Source: Guillardia theta CCMP2712
Lineage: Eukaryota > Cryptophyceae > Pyrenomonadales > Geminigeraceae
Reading direction: 5' to 3'
DNA: 43,821 nucleotides
Assembly: GCF_000315625.1 (NCBI RefSeq)
Contig: NW_005434457.1
Span: forward strand, 24,014-67,834
Part shown: piece by piece, positions 13,879-24,006 of the stretch
How positions within the stretch are numbered: position 1 is the stretch's first letter
How the letters are laid out: the number at the start of each line of letters is the position of its first letter
Made by a program: the position numbers and the translations under genes
Notes under the pieces: model-generated
Databases searched by the model: none
What the model saw: the letters and a program-made list of their open reading frames with translations, nothing else
What the model was told of the DNA's origin: nothing

Positions 13879-14953
13879 TCCATATGAGATTTGATCAAGA
13901 TGGAATGATTGTGGCTCGGAAAACAAGAGTCAAACACCAGCTTTGAACGTTGTCATAGCAATCACTGAGCTGATTGTTTGATCTTTACACTGTCATCTTG
14001 GAGGATAGATACCATGCACGCTCTACCATCGAATGCGGCGGCACCTGCATGGCAGCATCTCTATAGCCGCTGCTCTCCCGCTACCTGCCTCCTCCTCCTC
14101 CTCCTCCTCCCGCGTCTCCTCGCCATCCCGTCATGTTCCCCAGGCTGCGACCCTCCTCGTCAGTAGCCACCACTAGAATGGCCCCTCATCCCCACACATT
14201 CCTCTTACTGGTCAGTCAGGGGATGAGGGAAGTCCCCCCAATATTGACGTTGTAGGTCGCTGGGCATGCGTGAACCTGAGGAAAGGAGGAAGACGGAGGG
14301 AGAGAGAAGGAAGACAGAGAGAGAGAGAGGGAAGGAACATGGAGAGAGAGAGAAGGAAGGAACATGGAGAGAGAGAGAAGGAAGGAACATGGAGAGAGAG
14401 GGAGGGAAGGAACATGGAGAGAGAGAGAAGGAAGGAACTTGGAGAGAGAGAAGGAAGGAACATGGAGAGAGAGAGAAGGAAGGAACACGGAGAGAGAGAG
14501 AAGGAAGGAACATGGAGAGAGAGAGAAGGAAGGAACATGGAGAGAGAGAGAAGGAAGGAACATGGAGAGAGAGAGAGAAGGAAGGAACATGGAGAGAGAG
14601 AGAAGGACGATGGAGAGAGAGGGAGGGAAGGAACATGGAGAGAGAGGGAGGGAAGGAACATGGAGAGAGAGGGGAGGAAGAGGGAGAGGAGGGGAGAGGG
14701 AGGGGAGGGAAACAGGCAAAGAAAGAAGACGCTGAAGTGAAAGTGGGGGAGAGAACTTACGGGGAGGGAGGGAGGGAGGGAGAGCAGGAGGGAGGTGATG
14801 TGGTCGAGAGAGGTATGGGCGTGTTGATCTCGCTGATCGTATTGAATGACAACGACTTATAGTCTTTCTAATAACCTTCGAATCAGGTGGAGGAGAAAAC
14901 AGCTGCCTTTTCCATGTGTATCTGATCTGAGATCCTGCTGAAATCATCAAGAC
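13879..14953. other. Divergent intergenic region with shared promoter space
   Basis: This 1.07 kb separates the ATG of the giant minus-strand gene (13878) from the ATG of the RING-TPR-J gene (14954), so it must carry both promoters. The core 14316-14675 is a GA-rich minisatellite, listed separately. I see no convincing TATA box. A 50-codon ORF from 14013 with a leucine run is present but unsupported. Confidence 0.6.
14316..14675. repeat. 25-bp GA-rich minisatellite, about 14 units
   Basis: The repeating unit is (GGA)(GA)n AAGGAAGGAACAT with a usual period of 25 bp. Variants of 23 and 27 bp differ in the number of GA steps, and some units carry GGGAGGG or end AACTT or AACAC. It is purine-rich on the plus strand over ~360 bp. 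It is open in several frames on both strands, which produces spurious ORFs (EREKEGTWR-type and SLSPCSF-type). The flanks continue as less regular GGGA-rich DNA to about 14810. Confidence 0.9.
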
Positions 14954-17900
14954 ATGGCAGAGAAGTCTTCAGATGAAGACAGGGGCTGTGAATGTGGAGT
15001 TTGCCTTATCGACTTCCTTCAGAGCTCCTCACAAACCCCTATCTGGCAGTGCAGGGAAGGGCACGCTTACTGTTCAGCATGCTACGACAAGGTGCGGTGG
15101 GTTCTTGCACATGCGAGGAGTGTTGACTTGGAGCAGATGGGCAGGGAGGATGCTGTATGTCCTATCTGCAATGTGAGGATGGGAAGCATCAGAAACCGCG
15201 CCCTCGAGAAGCTAAGGGATCGTACTCTCCGTCCAAAGGCCCCGGAGGACTCCTGTGGATCCTCCGAGAGGAAAGGGGTCGACCATGGCGGCTTCAAGTT
15301 CTCTGATCCGTTTCGGCACACGGCGACCGGGTGGTCCATGCCGTCTGCCCCCCCTCCCTTTGCTTTCTCTCAGCAGTTTTCCTTCGGGGGCTTTCAGAAT
15401 TCTTCGCATGTACCGCCTTTCGCTCCAGCTCCAGCTCCAGCTCCAGCTCCAGCTCCTTCTTCTACTCCAGCTCCAGCTCCAGCTCCAGCTCCAGCTCCAG
15501 CTCCAGCTCCCTCTTCCACTCCAGCTCCAGCTCCAGCTCCAGCTCCAGCTCCAGCGTTTTCTTCCGCTCCAGCTCCTGCTCCTGCTCCTGCTCCTGCTCC
15601 CGCTCCCGCTCCCGCTCCCGCTCCAGCTCCAGCTCCAGCTCCTGCTTCTTCTGCTCCCCCTTCTGTCCCTCCTGCTTTTTCTGCGCATCCTGCTCACCCG
15701 CCTGCAGCTTCTTCTGCTCCCCCTCCTGTCCCTCCTACTTTTTCTGCCCCTTTCTCCACGTCCTCGTTTCCGAACCCCAAGAGAAAGCCGAAAGCTGGAG
15801 CAAGAGGGAGGGGGCAGCCACGGAAAGGCTGCCCGTCCAACGAGGACGGGTTTGTGTTTGAGATTTCAGACCTCCTCAGGAATACCTTCTTGCATCCGCA
15901 AGGGCCGGCGTATCCTCCCGGAGCCTCCTGTCATGACTTTCCCGCCTCCTCCTCCTCCTCCTCCTTCTCGTTCTCCTCGACACCGTCTGGCTCCAGCATG
16001 CCTCAGCAGTCAGCAACTCAGGGATCTGACTTGCCGCCAGGCCCTGGGGGAGGAGACGAGGGGTGCGGGGTAGCAGAAGGAGAGAGCGCTGCTCCGATGC
16101 GAAAGAACAAGAGCAAAGGCCAGCGGAAGAAGACCGTTCAGAGGAAGGAGGGGTCTGACTTCACCTCTACCGAGAGCTTTGTCTTTCATCCTCCCCCAAA
16201 CTTCTCCTTCCCCCAGCCGAGCTCCTCTGGCTCCACCGGGCAGAGTAGCAACTTCAGTTCGGTGCCGTCGGAGGAGCAGAAGTCGAGAGGGGACAGGGAA
16301 AAGGCCGAGTTCGGTGCTCAGCAGCAGTACAGTTCCCCCCCGAATCATAGCAAGGCATGTGGCACGAAGAGAACTTGGCGGAAGGCGAGGCGAGATATGA
16401 AGGAAGACAAGCAAGCTACTAGCTTTCAGTTTGAAGTTCCTAAAGCTGCCGGGGGAGGAGAAGCAGGAGGAGGAAATGCAGCAGCAGGCACTAGTAGTAC
16501 CTTCTTTGACTTCCAGACCTACGCAGAGCTGGTTGACCGCGCGGGCCCGACCGCCACAGCAGCTTTCATCGCTAGGAACCCAGGCGTGTCGCTGTCAGTT
16601 CTGCTGGAGATGGTGAAAGAGCGAGAGAAGGCGAAGGAGGAGGAAGTGAAGACGAAGAAAGAGGGGAAGGAGAAGGAGAAGGAGAAGGAGAGGGAGAAGA
16701 AGAAACAAGACGCACCGTCGCAGGAAGTTGATGAGCAGAAGACGTGTCTGGAACTTCGGAATCAAGGAAACAATCTCTACATGAAAGGACTCTATTATCA
16801 AGCTTGCAGCGTCTACTCGCAGGCAATTTCCATTGGAATGTTCGTTGACGCGAAACTTCAATCTGTCCTGCTCAACAATCGTAAGTAGATCACAACATAT
16901 CCCTCTCTTTTCTGTTATGTTGCCTTCATCCTCCCCTGTCCTTCTATTTCATTTCCTTCTGCTGCTTCATTCGCCTTGCTCTCCATCATTCCTGCCGATA
17001 ATCTCATTATCGCGGTCTCGCTTGTTTCCCGATGCTCTTACTCTCTCTCGCATTCTCATGTTCCTTTTCCCAGGAGCTGCTAGCCTGCACAAGCTCAACA
17101 GGTTGCAGGAAGCTTATGATGACTGCCGGTAAGGCGAAGAGGACGGAGGGACAGGGAGGAAGAGGGACGGAGGGACGGAGGCGGTAAAACAGAGCGAGGC
17201 AAATAGGAGGAGGTGGAGGAGGAGGAAGAGATTGACATTGAACCAGGTCGGCGATAAATCTCGACGGAGAAAACGGGAAGGCGATAGCGCGTGGCGCTAA
17301 TTATGCAGGAGAGTTGGGACTTTTCAATGAGAGCAAAGAGCTCTTCAAAAGAGCGACACAGGTGAGATGAGACTATCATCTCATCTCTCCTCCTCCTCCT
17401 TCTCCTCCTCCTCCTATCATCTCATCTCTCCTCCTCCTCCTCCTCCTCCTCCTCCTCCTCCTCCTCCTCCTCCTCTCTTGATCCACAACCTCTCGCTCCC
17501 TCGCTCTTCTTCATACACTTCATTCTGCTGCCTCTCGCTCCCTCGCTCTTCTTCATACACTTCATTCTGCTGCATCTTTGACTTGTTTTCGTCTTCTAGT
17601 TTTTCCCTGAGTCTGCAGACATGGTCAAGTCCGTCAAGAAGGTGCCTGTCTTTCCTTCCTCCCTGCGTTGCCTCCCAACCCTGCCATCCTTTCCTTCTCA
17701 TCTTCATTTCTTCTCCACCAAACTCCCCTCCCCTCCCTCCCCTTCCCTTCCTTTTCCTTTTCCTAGTAGCCGCAAGTATTTTGATGCGGCAGCAGATGGA
17801 GTCGCTTGCCGAGCAGGTAGACAAGGCTCGCTCGCTGCTGTTGGACGGGGAGGGATCGCGAGCGAAAGCATGCTTGCGCGAGCCGGTTAGTCTGCTCTCT

Positions 17901-19267
17901 CGCTGTTCAAAGTCTGAGGCTAGTGGCTCAGCTAAAGTCGTCGCCCCAAGTCAATCGAGGTCATGAAGCTGATGGTCAAGGTGAGAACTGGCCGCCCCTC
18001 CTCCCCCTTCTCCTCCGCCCCCCGCCGCTCCCTCTCCTCCTCCTCCTCCTCCTCCTCCTCCTCCTCCTCCTCCTCCTCCTCCTCCTCCTCCTCCTCCTCC
18101 TCCTCCTCCTCCTCCTCCTCCTCCTCCTCCTCCTCCTCCTCCTCCTCCTCCTCCTCCTCCTCCTCCTCCTCCTCCTCCTCCTCCTCCTCCTCCTCTTTTC
18201 TCCTCCCTCCTCCTCCTCCTCTTGGCCTTCTTGCCGCCGTCATCTCCTCTTCGTTCTCTCCTTCCTTCCCCTCCTCTCACCGGCTCACAACCTTGACAGG
18301 CCCATCACGCCTGCGGGGAGCATGACGAGGCCCTGCGAATGTGCACGGCGATGGAGGAGAAGGGGCAGGGGGACCTGGAGGTGAAGCTCCTCATGAGCAA
18401 GTCGATGGCAGCAGGAGGGAGGCTGCAGGAGGCGATCGCTAAGATGCACGAGATGCTCAAGTTGGACCCCGAGTATCGCGACTGCAAGCAGGAGCTCAAG
18501 GACCTGAAGAGGATGGAGGAGATGAGGAGCAGAGCAGAGCAGCTTCTCCGCACCCGCAGGTTCTCTGAGTCAATCGAGCTCTGCTCCGAAGCTCTCCGCA
18601 TCTCTTCCTGGGCCACTGGCTTCAACGCTGCAGTTCTCCTCACCCGGGCCTCCTGCTGGGTTGAGCTCAAGTCGCTCGAGAAGGCGATCAATGACTGCTC
18701 CTCCTCCCTCGACCTGAACCCCCGGCTGGTCAAGGCTCTGATCTGCCGAGCTCGATGCTACATGCAGCGATCGGAGTACGAGGAGGCAGCCGAGGACTTC
18801 GAGCGAGCAGCGCAGGTCGACCCCACCCAGAAGCTTCTGCTGCAGCACGAGATGAGCGAGGCGAGGAGGAAGGCGTCTGCTCCTTCCGACTACTACAAGG
18901 TCCTCGGCGTCAGCCCCTCTGCGACAGACAAGGAGATCCGAGCAGCGTACAAGAAGTTGGCGCTGCAGTTCCATCCCGATAAGCAGAGCGGAGGAGGCGA
19001 AGCTGCAGGCCGAGCCGAGCGGCAGTTCAAGCTCCTATCCGAGGCCTACGCAGGTGAGTCGTGCGCTGATCGCCCGGTAGAGGTTGACAAGCTGCTGCAG
19101 TGCTGTATGATGAGCAGAAGAGGAAAGAGTATGACAGGAGCAGAAACCAGAACGCGTTCGAGAACAGGGAGTTCTCGCATGGCTGGAACCATTCCTTTAA
19201 TTCGAAGCGATCGAGCAAGCAGTGGGACCAACGCTCAAGGTCGTATAACTCATGGCAGCATAGGTAG
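14954..19267 (+). CDS. SIAH-type RING, TPR and J-domain co-chaperone (8 exons, 1060 aa)
   Basis: Model: join(14954..16880,17074..17128,17247..17361,17600..17641,17793..17885,17951..17980,18300..19053,19101..19267), 3,183 nt. Residues 14-72 form a SIAH-like RING (ligands C14, C17, C33, H37, C40, C43, C69, C72) followed by [12 protein letters not shown], as in Sina/SIAH proteins. A low-complexity linker with long Ala-Pro runs spans about residues 155-245. TPR units occupy roughly 598-930 ([23 protein letters not shown]). A J-domain at ~950-1015 has an intact HPD motif (LQFHPDKQ). The TPR plus J part resembles DNAJC7, an Hsp70/Hsp90 co-chaperone. A RING in front suggests coupling of chaperone clients to ubiquitination (inference). 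Exons 4-6 are short and the weakest part: the acceptors at 17792 and 17950 were chosen by phase and TPR pattern, and the latter is AAG. Confidence 0.9.
17362..17599. repeat. Intron with CTC/TCC microsatellite and a ~43-bp tandem duplication
   Basis: Intron 3 of the RING-TPR-J gene holds a (CTC)n run at about 17428-17475. A unit of roughly 43 bp (CTCGCTCCCTCGCTCTTC and following) is repeated twice at about 17492-17575. The intron ends CTTCTAG. Confidence 0.75.
18035..18195. repeat. (TCC)n microsatellite, ~53 uninterrupted copies, inside an intron
   Basis: A near-perfect TCC run of ~160 bp fills the middle of intron 6 (17981-18299) of the RING-TPR-J gene. It yields homopolymer ORFs in all frames (poly-Leu, Ser, Glu, Gly), none of which is real. 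Confidence 0.95.
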
Positions 19268-19426
19268 GGAGCGAGCGTCTCATCCGAAAGACACTCGATC
19301 TTGTACAATAAATCAAACCATGAGATGTTTGCTCTGCCCATTCCACCCCCTACACTTCATCCGCTGCTTTCCGCTTTCTCACCCTCTCCTGGTATCTCCC
19401 GAGCCATCAGCAAGGTCAGAGTCACG

Positions 19427-20056
19427 TCACCTGCGGACGATCTTGTGCAGATGAATCTGAGCCTCTTCACTCATGCCAAGTTTGTCCACCTCAGCCTCTG
19501 GGATCTCCTCAACGTCAAACTCACCCGTGTCATGCAAAAGTGCGAAAAACATGAAGGAGAATGGTCTGTCGCAGAAAACGCTGTAAACGATGCTCCCCGG
19601 AACCGTCACCCTCAACAGAGTCCAGAGGAGGTCCTCGTGACTCTCTTGATCATAGAAGAGTTCAGACAAGATGACATAGTCGAATGTCTCTACATGGCTT
19701 TTGAGCTCAGATAACTCCCATCCTCTCTCCCCCCACTCCAGTTCCACAGCCTTCATGCTCAGTCCTGCCGCGCATGCCATGTCCGCCTTCATCTTCAACC
19801 TGTCCAGGCAGCCTCCCCCTCCTCCTCGCTCTGTTGCTGTAACCTTCGCACCCATCTTGCTTAAGGCCTCCGCCAGAACACCCTCACCTGCTCCCAGCTC
19901 GAGGAGCTTCTTTCCTTTGAAGTTGCCCTTCTCCTTCTTGTCGAGGAACTCCAAGAGCACGAGCGACGCCTTCCACAAGTGTCCTCCTCCCTCAAGCCGT
20001 CTCACCTCCCCCAGCTCCTCCTCGCCCTTGGCCTCCATCTCCTTCCGCCCCGCCAT
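19427..20056 (-). CDS. METTL21-like class I methyltransferase (lysine methyltransferase family 16)
   Basis: A single-exon gene of 209 residues. The ATG at 20056 ([10 protein letters not shown]) is preferred over an upstream TTG. The SAM-binding motif I is LELGAGEGV at residues 52-60, preceded by [16 protein letters not shown], the usual N-terminal helix of this family. Later motifs are VELEWGE and a post-[14 protein letters not shown], where E-L-F-Y matches the [D/E]xxY motif of METTL21-type protein-lysine methyltransferases. The substrate cannot be read from sequence. It is convergent with the co-chaperone gene 159 bp away; METTL21A methylates Hsp70 in animals, so this neighbour is suggestive but may be coincidence. 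Confidence 0.85.
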   Translation of the reverse strand: MAGRKEMEAKGEEELGEVRRLEGGGHLWKASLVLLEFLDKKEKGNFKGKKLLELGAGEGVLAEALSKMGAKVTATERGGGGGCLDRLKMKADMACAAGLSMKAVELEWGERGWELSELKSHVETFDYVILSELFYDQESHEDLLWTLLRVTVPGSIVYSVFCDRPFSFMFFALLHDTGEFDVEEIPEAEVDKLGMSEEAQIHLHKIVRR

Positions 20057-20594
20057 CCCTTGCAGAGCTGAACTAATCCAAATCAAACTAAAACGTTAGA
20101 TAGTCGTGCGAGTGCCTCAGGACCGTCGACAACTTGGCAAGTTCCCAGTCCCGGTGGCCCGGCACTGGCACACCGGGTGACCGCACTGTGACCGGCGGCC
20201 GGCGGGGCCCGGCCAGCCTGGCTAGTACGGTCACATCACTGACCTTAGCCACGGCCAGGGCCCGGCCCAGTGGCCGGGCACACACTCCGAGTCAGGCTGC
20301 GACACCGTTCGGACTGACACGCCGGGGCCGCTACTATAAACCTTTACTCAAAGTTAAGTTAAAAATCAGTACGAGGACAATAATGAGAGACAATTTAAAC
20401 AGTAGCTTTCAACTTGCGCCGCCAATAATGGCGGTTGACGGTTTACAGCGGCGGGGGAACGATCCGGCGAAGGCTTGTTGGTGCCCGGCCAAAGAAACAC
20501 TGATACACCAAACGTTGTGAGTCGAGGCTCTGACATGTCGAGTCCGGCACTTGTCAGCATCACTGCCAGGCGTCACAGACAGTCAACGCGAGGT
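20057..20594. other. GC-rich intergenic DNA without a gene
   Basis: 20110-20330 is rich in CCGG, GGCC and GTGACC words, a composition also seen at 31600-32090. It may be a decayed repeat. From 20481 a unit beginning GTGCCCGGCC recurs at 20694 (GTACCCGGCC) and each copy leads into CAAACGTTG, which suggests a diverged ~213-bp tandem duplication. No coding signal. Confidence 0.5.
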
Positions 20595-21220
20595 CACGAT
20601 GTCGACATGGCGTCCGGGATCAACAGTCACCAATGGCCCGGCCCATTCAGATATGAGGCACCAGGGTAGACAGGGCTTGAAGGAGGGGTGATGGTACCCG
20701 GCCAAGCATATCCAGTGATATCAAACGTTGCGTCTTGAGATCTCCTTATGTCAGCATCACGAGGGAACAAGATCATAGAAGTCTTAACAGGTATCCGGGG
20801 ACATCTAATACCACCCCACCTCGGCCCTAGAATCCGGTCTAACTGCTACCCCTCCTCGCACAGGAACATTCGCCCCCTACCCCCTTCTATAAACTGATTC
20901 TTGGCAGCCTCCGCTCCATCCCTCCTCCTGGTCAGCTTCCTGCTCCACGCGCTTGCTGCTCCTCTCCTTTGTCTGTGCTTGGACACCCTTGGCTCTGCTC
21001 TCTGAGCCCTGCTGTTGGCTTTTCGTCGCCATGCACGTCGCTCGCGCCCCCTCTCCCTCTCCCGCGCGAAGCATGGGACCTGCGAAGCTCTACGCCTACG
21101 TCGAGCCCTCCAAGGACAAGAAGCTCAGCGCCCTCCGCGACTCCATCGCCCTCATTCGGAGCAACGCGCGGGTTGTGAGCGCGGTGGGGGAGTGGATGGA
21201 GCTGGGGGCGGGGAGCCTGA
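20595..21220 (+). repeat. Left arm of a ~0.6 kb inverted duplication (copy A with its promoter)
   Basis: The segment matches the reverse complement of about 27223-27890. The close match runs from 20730 (GTCTTGAGATCTCC) through the promoter, leader and coding core. Weaker similarity extends upstream to a shared TCCGGGATCAA near 20595. Copy D has ~37 extra bases between CAAACGTTGCG and GTCTTGAG. The arms are ~6 kb apart. Confidence 0.8.
20850..20893 (+). promoter_or_regulatory. Promoter of copy A: TACCCC, ACAGGAACA and TATA box
   Basis: GCTACCCC precedes ACAGGAACA at 20860-20868 and TATAAA at 20888-20893, 138 bp before the ATG. The same order occurs upstream of copies D and F, and partly C. 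A further shared word, AAACGTTG, is at 20723-20730. Confidence 0.6.
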
Positions 21221-21234
21221 ACGAGAAGGCATGA
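21031..21234 (+). CDS. Copy A of a recurrent micro-gene (SKDKK core), 67 aa
   Basis: The ATG at 21031 sits in GCCATGCA, the start context of most copies. The N-terminal half (MHVARAPSPSPARSMGPAKL) is basic and Ser/Pro-rich. The C-terminal ~40 residues (EPSKDKKLSALRDSIALI, then RSNARVVSAVGEWMELGAG) are the family core and look amphipathic-helical. The end differs from other copies: LNEKA replaces LNEL. No known domain is recognised and the function is unknown. The frame is open upstream of the ATG and hydrophobic, but has no ATG there. A mitochondrial or other targeting role for the basic N-terminus is speculation. Confidence 0.6.
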   Translation: MHVARAPSPSPARSMGPAKLYAYVEPSKDKKLSALRDSIALIRSNARVVSAVGEWMELGAGSLNEKA

Positions 21235-21821
21235 GACCAAGTGAATTAACATCGGAGCTGCACGTGAGAGCTGAGAAGACTGGCCAGGACAGCGAGGACG
21301 ATGGCGATATACAAGAGCAGGTGCAGGGCAAGTAGCAGAGGCTAGGGGTAATTCAAGGCATGGTTTCTATTACGCCGGCTTCAGGGGCGATTTTTTGATG
21401 TAATATAGCCAGGTTACAAAAGATAGTAATAAACTTTGAGAATGCAAACTGAACCGTAAACCATCTTGAAGATTCGAATGATTCATGCACAAACGGAATT
21501 TGCAACTGGTCCCTGTTGGTTTTCATGATCATGACAAGAATCTCCTACCTACATCTGAACGTGTCACTTCATGGATGAAATCATGCAGCAAGTTGCAAGA
21601 CAAGAAGCGACTCAATTCAAAGATTGTCGATAGGCACTGATACTGCATTGTGATCACTTCATCATGAAGAAATACTTCTCAGCTTTACCTCGCACGACCC
21701 TCATCCTCTTTCGAATCAAGTTTCACTTGGGAACTGTCGGAACTTCGGAGCACTGACTCGGGAGGACTGCTAAGGAGGTCGCCTACGGACTTCAACAGCA
21801 TGGTTCTCGGAGGATCAGCTC

Positions 21822-21914
21822 AGCAAGGACAAGAAGCTCAGGACCCTCCGCGACTCCATCGCCCTCATTCGGACAAACGCGCGGGTTGTGAGCGCGGTGG
21901 GGGAGTGGATGTAG
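21822..21914 (+). pseudogene. Copy B: truncated SKDKK core fragment
   Basis: The core is recognisable (SKDKKLRTLRDSIALI through AVGEWM) but stops at TAG 21912-21914 in place of the Glu-Leu-Gly tail. No in-frame ATG lies close upstream. It has two substitutions (T for A, T for S) not seen in other copies. A G tract follows 14 bp downstream and may mark the break point. Confidence 0.75.
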
Positions 21915-21927
21915 TTTGGGAAAGGAA

Positions 21928-21956
21928 GGGGGGGGGGGGGGGGGGGAGGGGGGGGG
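21928..21956. repeat. Poly-G tract (19 G, A, 9 G)
   Basis: A homopurine run directly follows pseudogene copy B. It could fold as a G-quadruplex on the plus strand. Its assembled length is unreliable. Confidence 0.9.
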
Positions 21957-22131
21957 TTAAAGCCTGAACCAGCTACAGGAAGCTATTGTTTTCATGCAGC
22001 GAGGGTAAGACAACAAAGAATAGTGAGTGTTCTCGAAAAGAATAATGAACTTCTTGGAACGAGGATTCCGAGCTGTAGCTCTACTTCTTTCTCTAGAGTT
22101 CAAGTCAGTTCTCGGCCTTTTCCTTCAAGTG

Positions 22132-23341
22132 TTAGGAAGTCGCTCCCATCACCTTAGCAAGCAAGTCTTTGTCCGCCTTCTGCAGATACTTGCGGCTCTG
22201 CTTTGCCAGCCTGATAGCAAACAGCCGTCAAGGCATTCCAACGGCTGTTGATGTTGATGTTGATGTTCACACCTCCGCCTGACATCGTCGGGGTCCGGGC
22301 TGGAAGTCCTTGTCTGGAATGAGACGGGTCTATACTCACTACCGGACCGGGCAGAAGCAGCATCGGACACGTAGAAACCGTTGCTGTTCATCAGCTTGTT
22401 CCTGCAAAGCGGCAAGTCAGTGGTACAGGCAATCAAGGCGCCTTTACACAGCAGGGGCTTGGGACTGACCCAAACGCGTCTTGGTGTGCTGTGGGTAGCG
22501 AGTTGCCCGCAGTTGTCCCAGGCTGGGAATTGAAAACATCGGCAGAGATAGATTCTGTTATGAGATTCTGGATTGAAGACTTCAGGCTGGAGCCACTTTC
22601 ATTTGAGAAAACCTCACCCCCCCGAAATTTTCATCGCCCTGGCTCCGATTCTTTAAAATTTTGTCCTGAAGCGTTCAACAAGATAGTTGTTCAGTGTTTG
22701 CTGGTATGGATATCACTACCAAGAGACTCTTTCACTCACACTCATCTTGATTGCCGTCCGTGGAGAGTTTGAATCTTCTTTTGAATAAGAACCACTTAAC
22801 TCATTCGAAACACAAGATACCGTGATAGTCTTCCCTCCATGAAACATTCTTGTTGCTCCTGTAAGGTACAGGCCACTCATAATTTGTTCACACGACTCTC
22901 GGCCAGTCAATTACCTGTTGGTCCTCATACCAGATTCTGTGAAATCGTCCACAATCTCCGTAAAGTCATCCTGTCCTTTGAAATCAGAGCATGTTTACGA
23001 TGGCTTCCTGTCTTCGCACTTCAGTCCTTTGCAGATCTTCAGAATCATCATCTGTGAGAGGCTGGAGATGGATTCAGGCGTCGTCTCCAAGATCAGAGGT
23101 CTGTTGTCTCTGGTGTCATACCCCGAAGTGTCTTGTTGTGTCATCGACTGTCATGTTGTCCAGTAGCCGATGGTATTCTTCTGTGTCCTGTCAAGTCAAC
23201 CATTACGGGCAACAGCTAACGCAGGAGAACTTGACACTTCACCACGTCCTCTTCCACCACGCCTCCTTGCAGCGAGGGAGCAGGACGATCGGCCCAGCCC
23301 TTCTGCCCCAGGGCCTTGCCGTCTCTCGGTGAGTTGCGCAT
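22132..23341 (-). CDS. Hypothetical acidic protein, 10 small exons, 205 aa as modelled
   Basis: Model: complement(join(22132..22210,22348..22401,22470..22567,22618..22665,22740..22777,22821..22858,22915..22970,23020..23061,23122..23187,23243..23341)), 618 nt, phases consistent, introns 43-137 nt. The N-terminal part is acidic (PLTDDDSEDLQRTE, DDFTEIVDDFTESG). The middle is polar (MSDKILKNRSQGDENF). The C-terminus is a charged helix (LAKQSRKYLQKADKDLLAKV). The start at 23341 is tentative: further exons may lie in 23342-23700, where DLKAAVPKLVAAQALEFF and QGWGTIVPTALKALG look coding but could not be joined. The donor at 22347 (GTCCGG) is non-consensus. No family is recognised; the disordered character suggests a scaffold or nuclear role, unproven. 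Confidence 0.55.
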
Positions 23342-24006
23342 GATTCCTCGCTGAAGAGGACTTCAGCAGCAGCGCACATACAAAAAAAACTCGAGTGCCT
23401 GTGCTGCTACGAGCTTTGGGACCGCGGCCTTGAGGTCTGTTAGCTCGCCCGGAGCTCGCTTGTCGCCTGTTGAATCGCAAGAATACGTGTGACGTCTGTG
23501 GGACGAGGAGGAAGAGCAAGCAACCTTGTTTCAATGCAGGGCTCGCACTTTCTTCTCTGAAAGACAAGATCGGGTCAGACAGCAAAGCGCTCGAGCCGAG
23601 ACTTACATGGTGGACTCCCCTCCCTCATTCCCAAAGCCTTGAGTGCAGTTGGAACAATAGTTCCCCATCCTTGATCCTCCGCACTCTCTCCAGGTTCACC
23701 AACGAGCTGCTGACCAGTCAATTCATATCTCCTCCTTCATCCTCCCTGTTACCCCCTTCCCTCCCGCCTACTTCCCTGTTGCCTGCCTGCCTGCCCGCCC
23801 GCCCGCCCGCCCCTCCATCTTCCTCCTCCGCCCCCCCATTCGCTTTCTCCTGCTCAACTCCGGGAGATCGCACACTATTTCTGCTAGTGGTAACCTAGCC
23901 GTGAGTGGTAACCTCCAGTAGGGACAAACAATGGCGAGGAGCGGGGAGTAGGGAATCGCAAGAGGGTCGGGGGCTCCGAGGAAGGGGAGGGGAAGAGACA
24001 CGAGAG
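23342..24006. other. Divergent intergenic region, possible missing exons of the minus gene
   Basis: It lies between the tentative start of the 10-exon gene and the GT49 start. Minus-strand segments near 23400-23500 and 23600-23690 are open and have coding character, but their joins are unclear. GTGGTAACCT occurs twice at about 23886-23914. Pyrimidine-rich DNA spans 23720-23870. Confidence 0.4.

Noticed and set aside
13978-14166. ORF with a leucine-rich signal-like stretch (ATG 14013)
   Set aside because: It is only 50 residues, built from CTC repeats, and sits in a divergent promoter region. No further support.
14205-14862. Several long overlapping ORFs on both strands (SLSPCSF-type and EREKEGTWR-type)
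   Set aside because: They are translations of the 25-bp GA minisatellite; open in several frames on both strands, with no start context or conserved content.
15212-15861. Ser/Arg-Trp-rich and Leu-Gln-rich ORFs overlapping the RING gene
   Set aside because: They are other-frame readings of the Ala-Pro-coding repeat; the RING frame is supported by zinc ligands and downstream TPR/J exons.
17923-18384. ORFs of poly-Leu, poly-Ser, poly-Glu and poly-Gly
   Set aside because: They arise from the (TCC)n microsatellite inside intron 6 of the RING-TPR-J gene.
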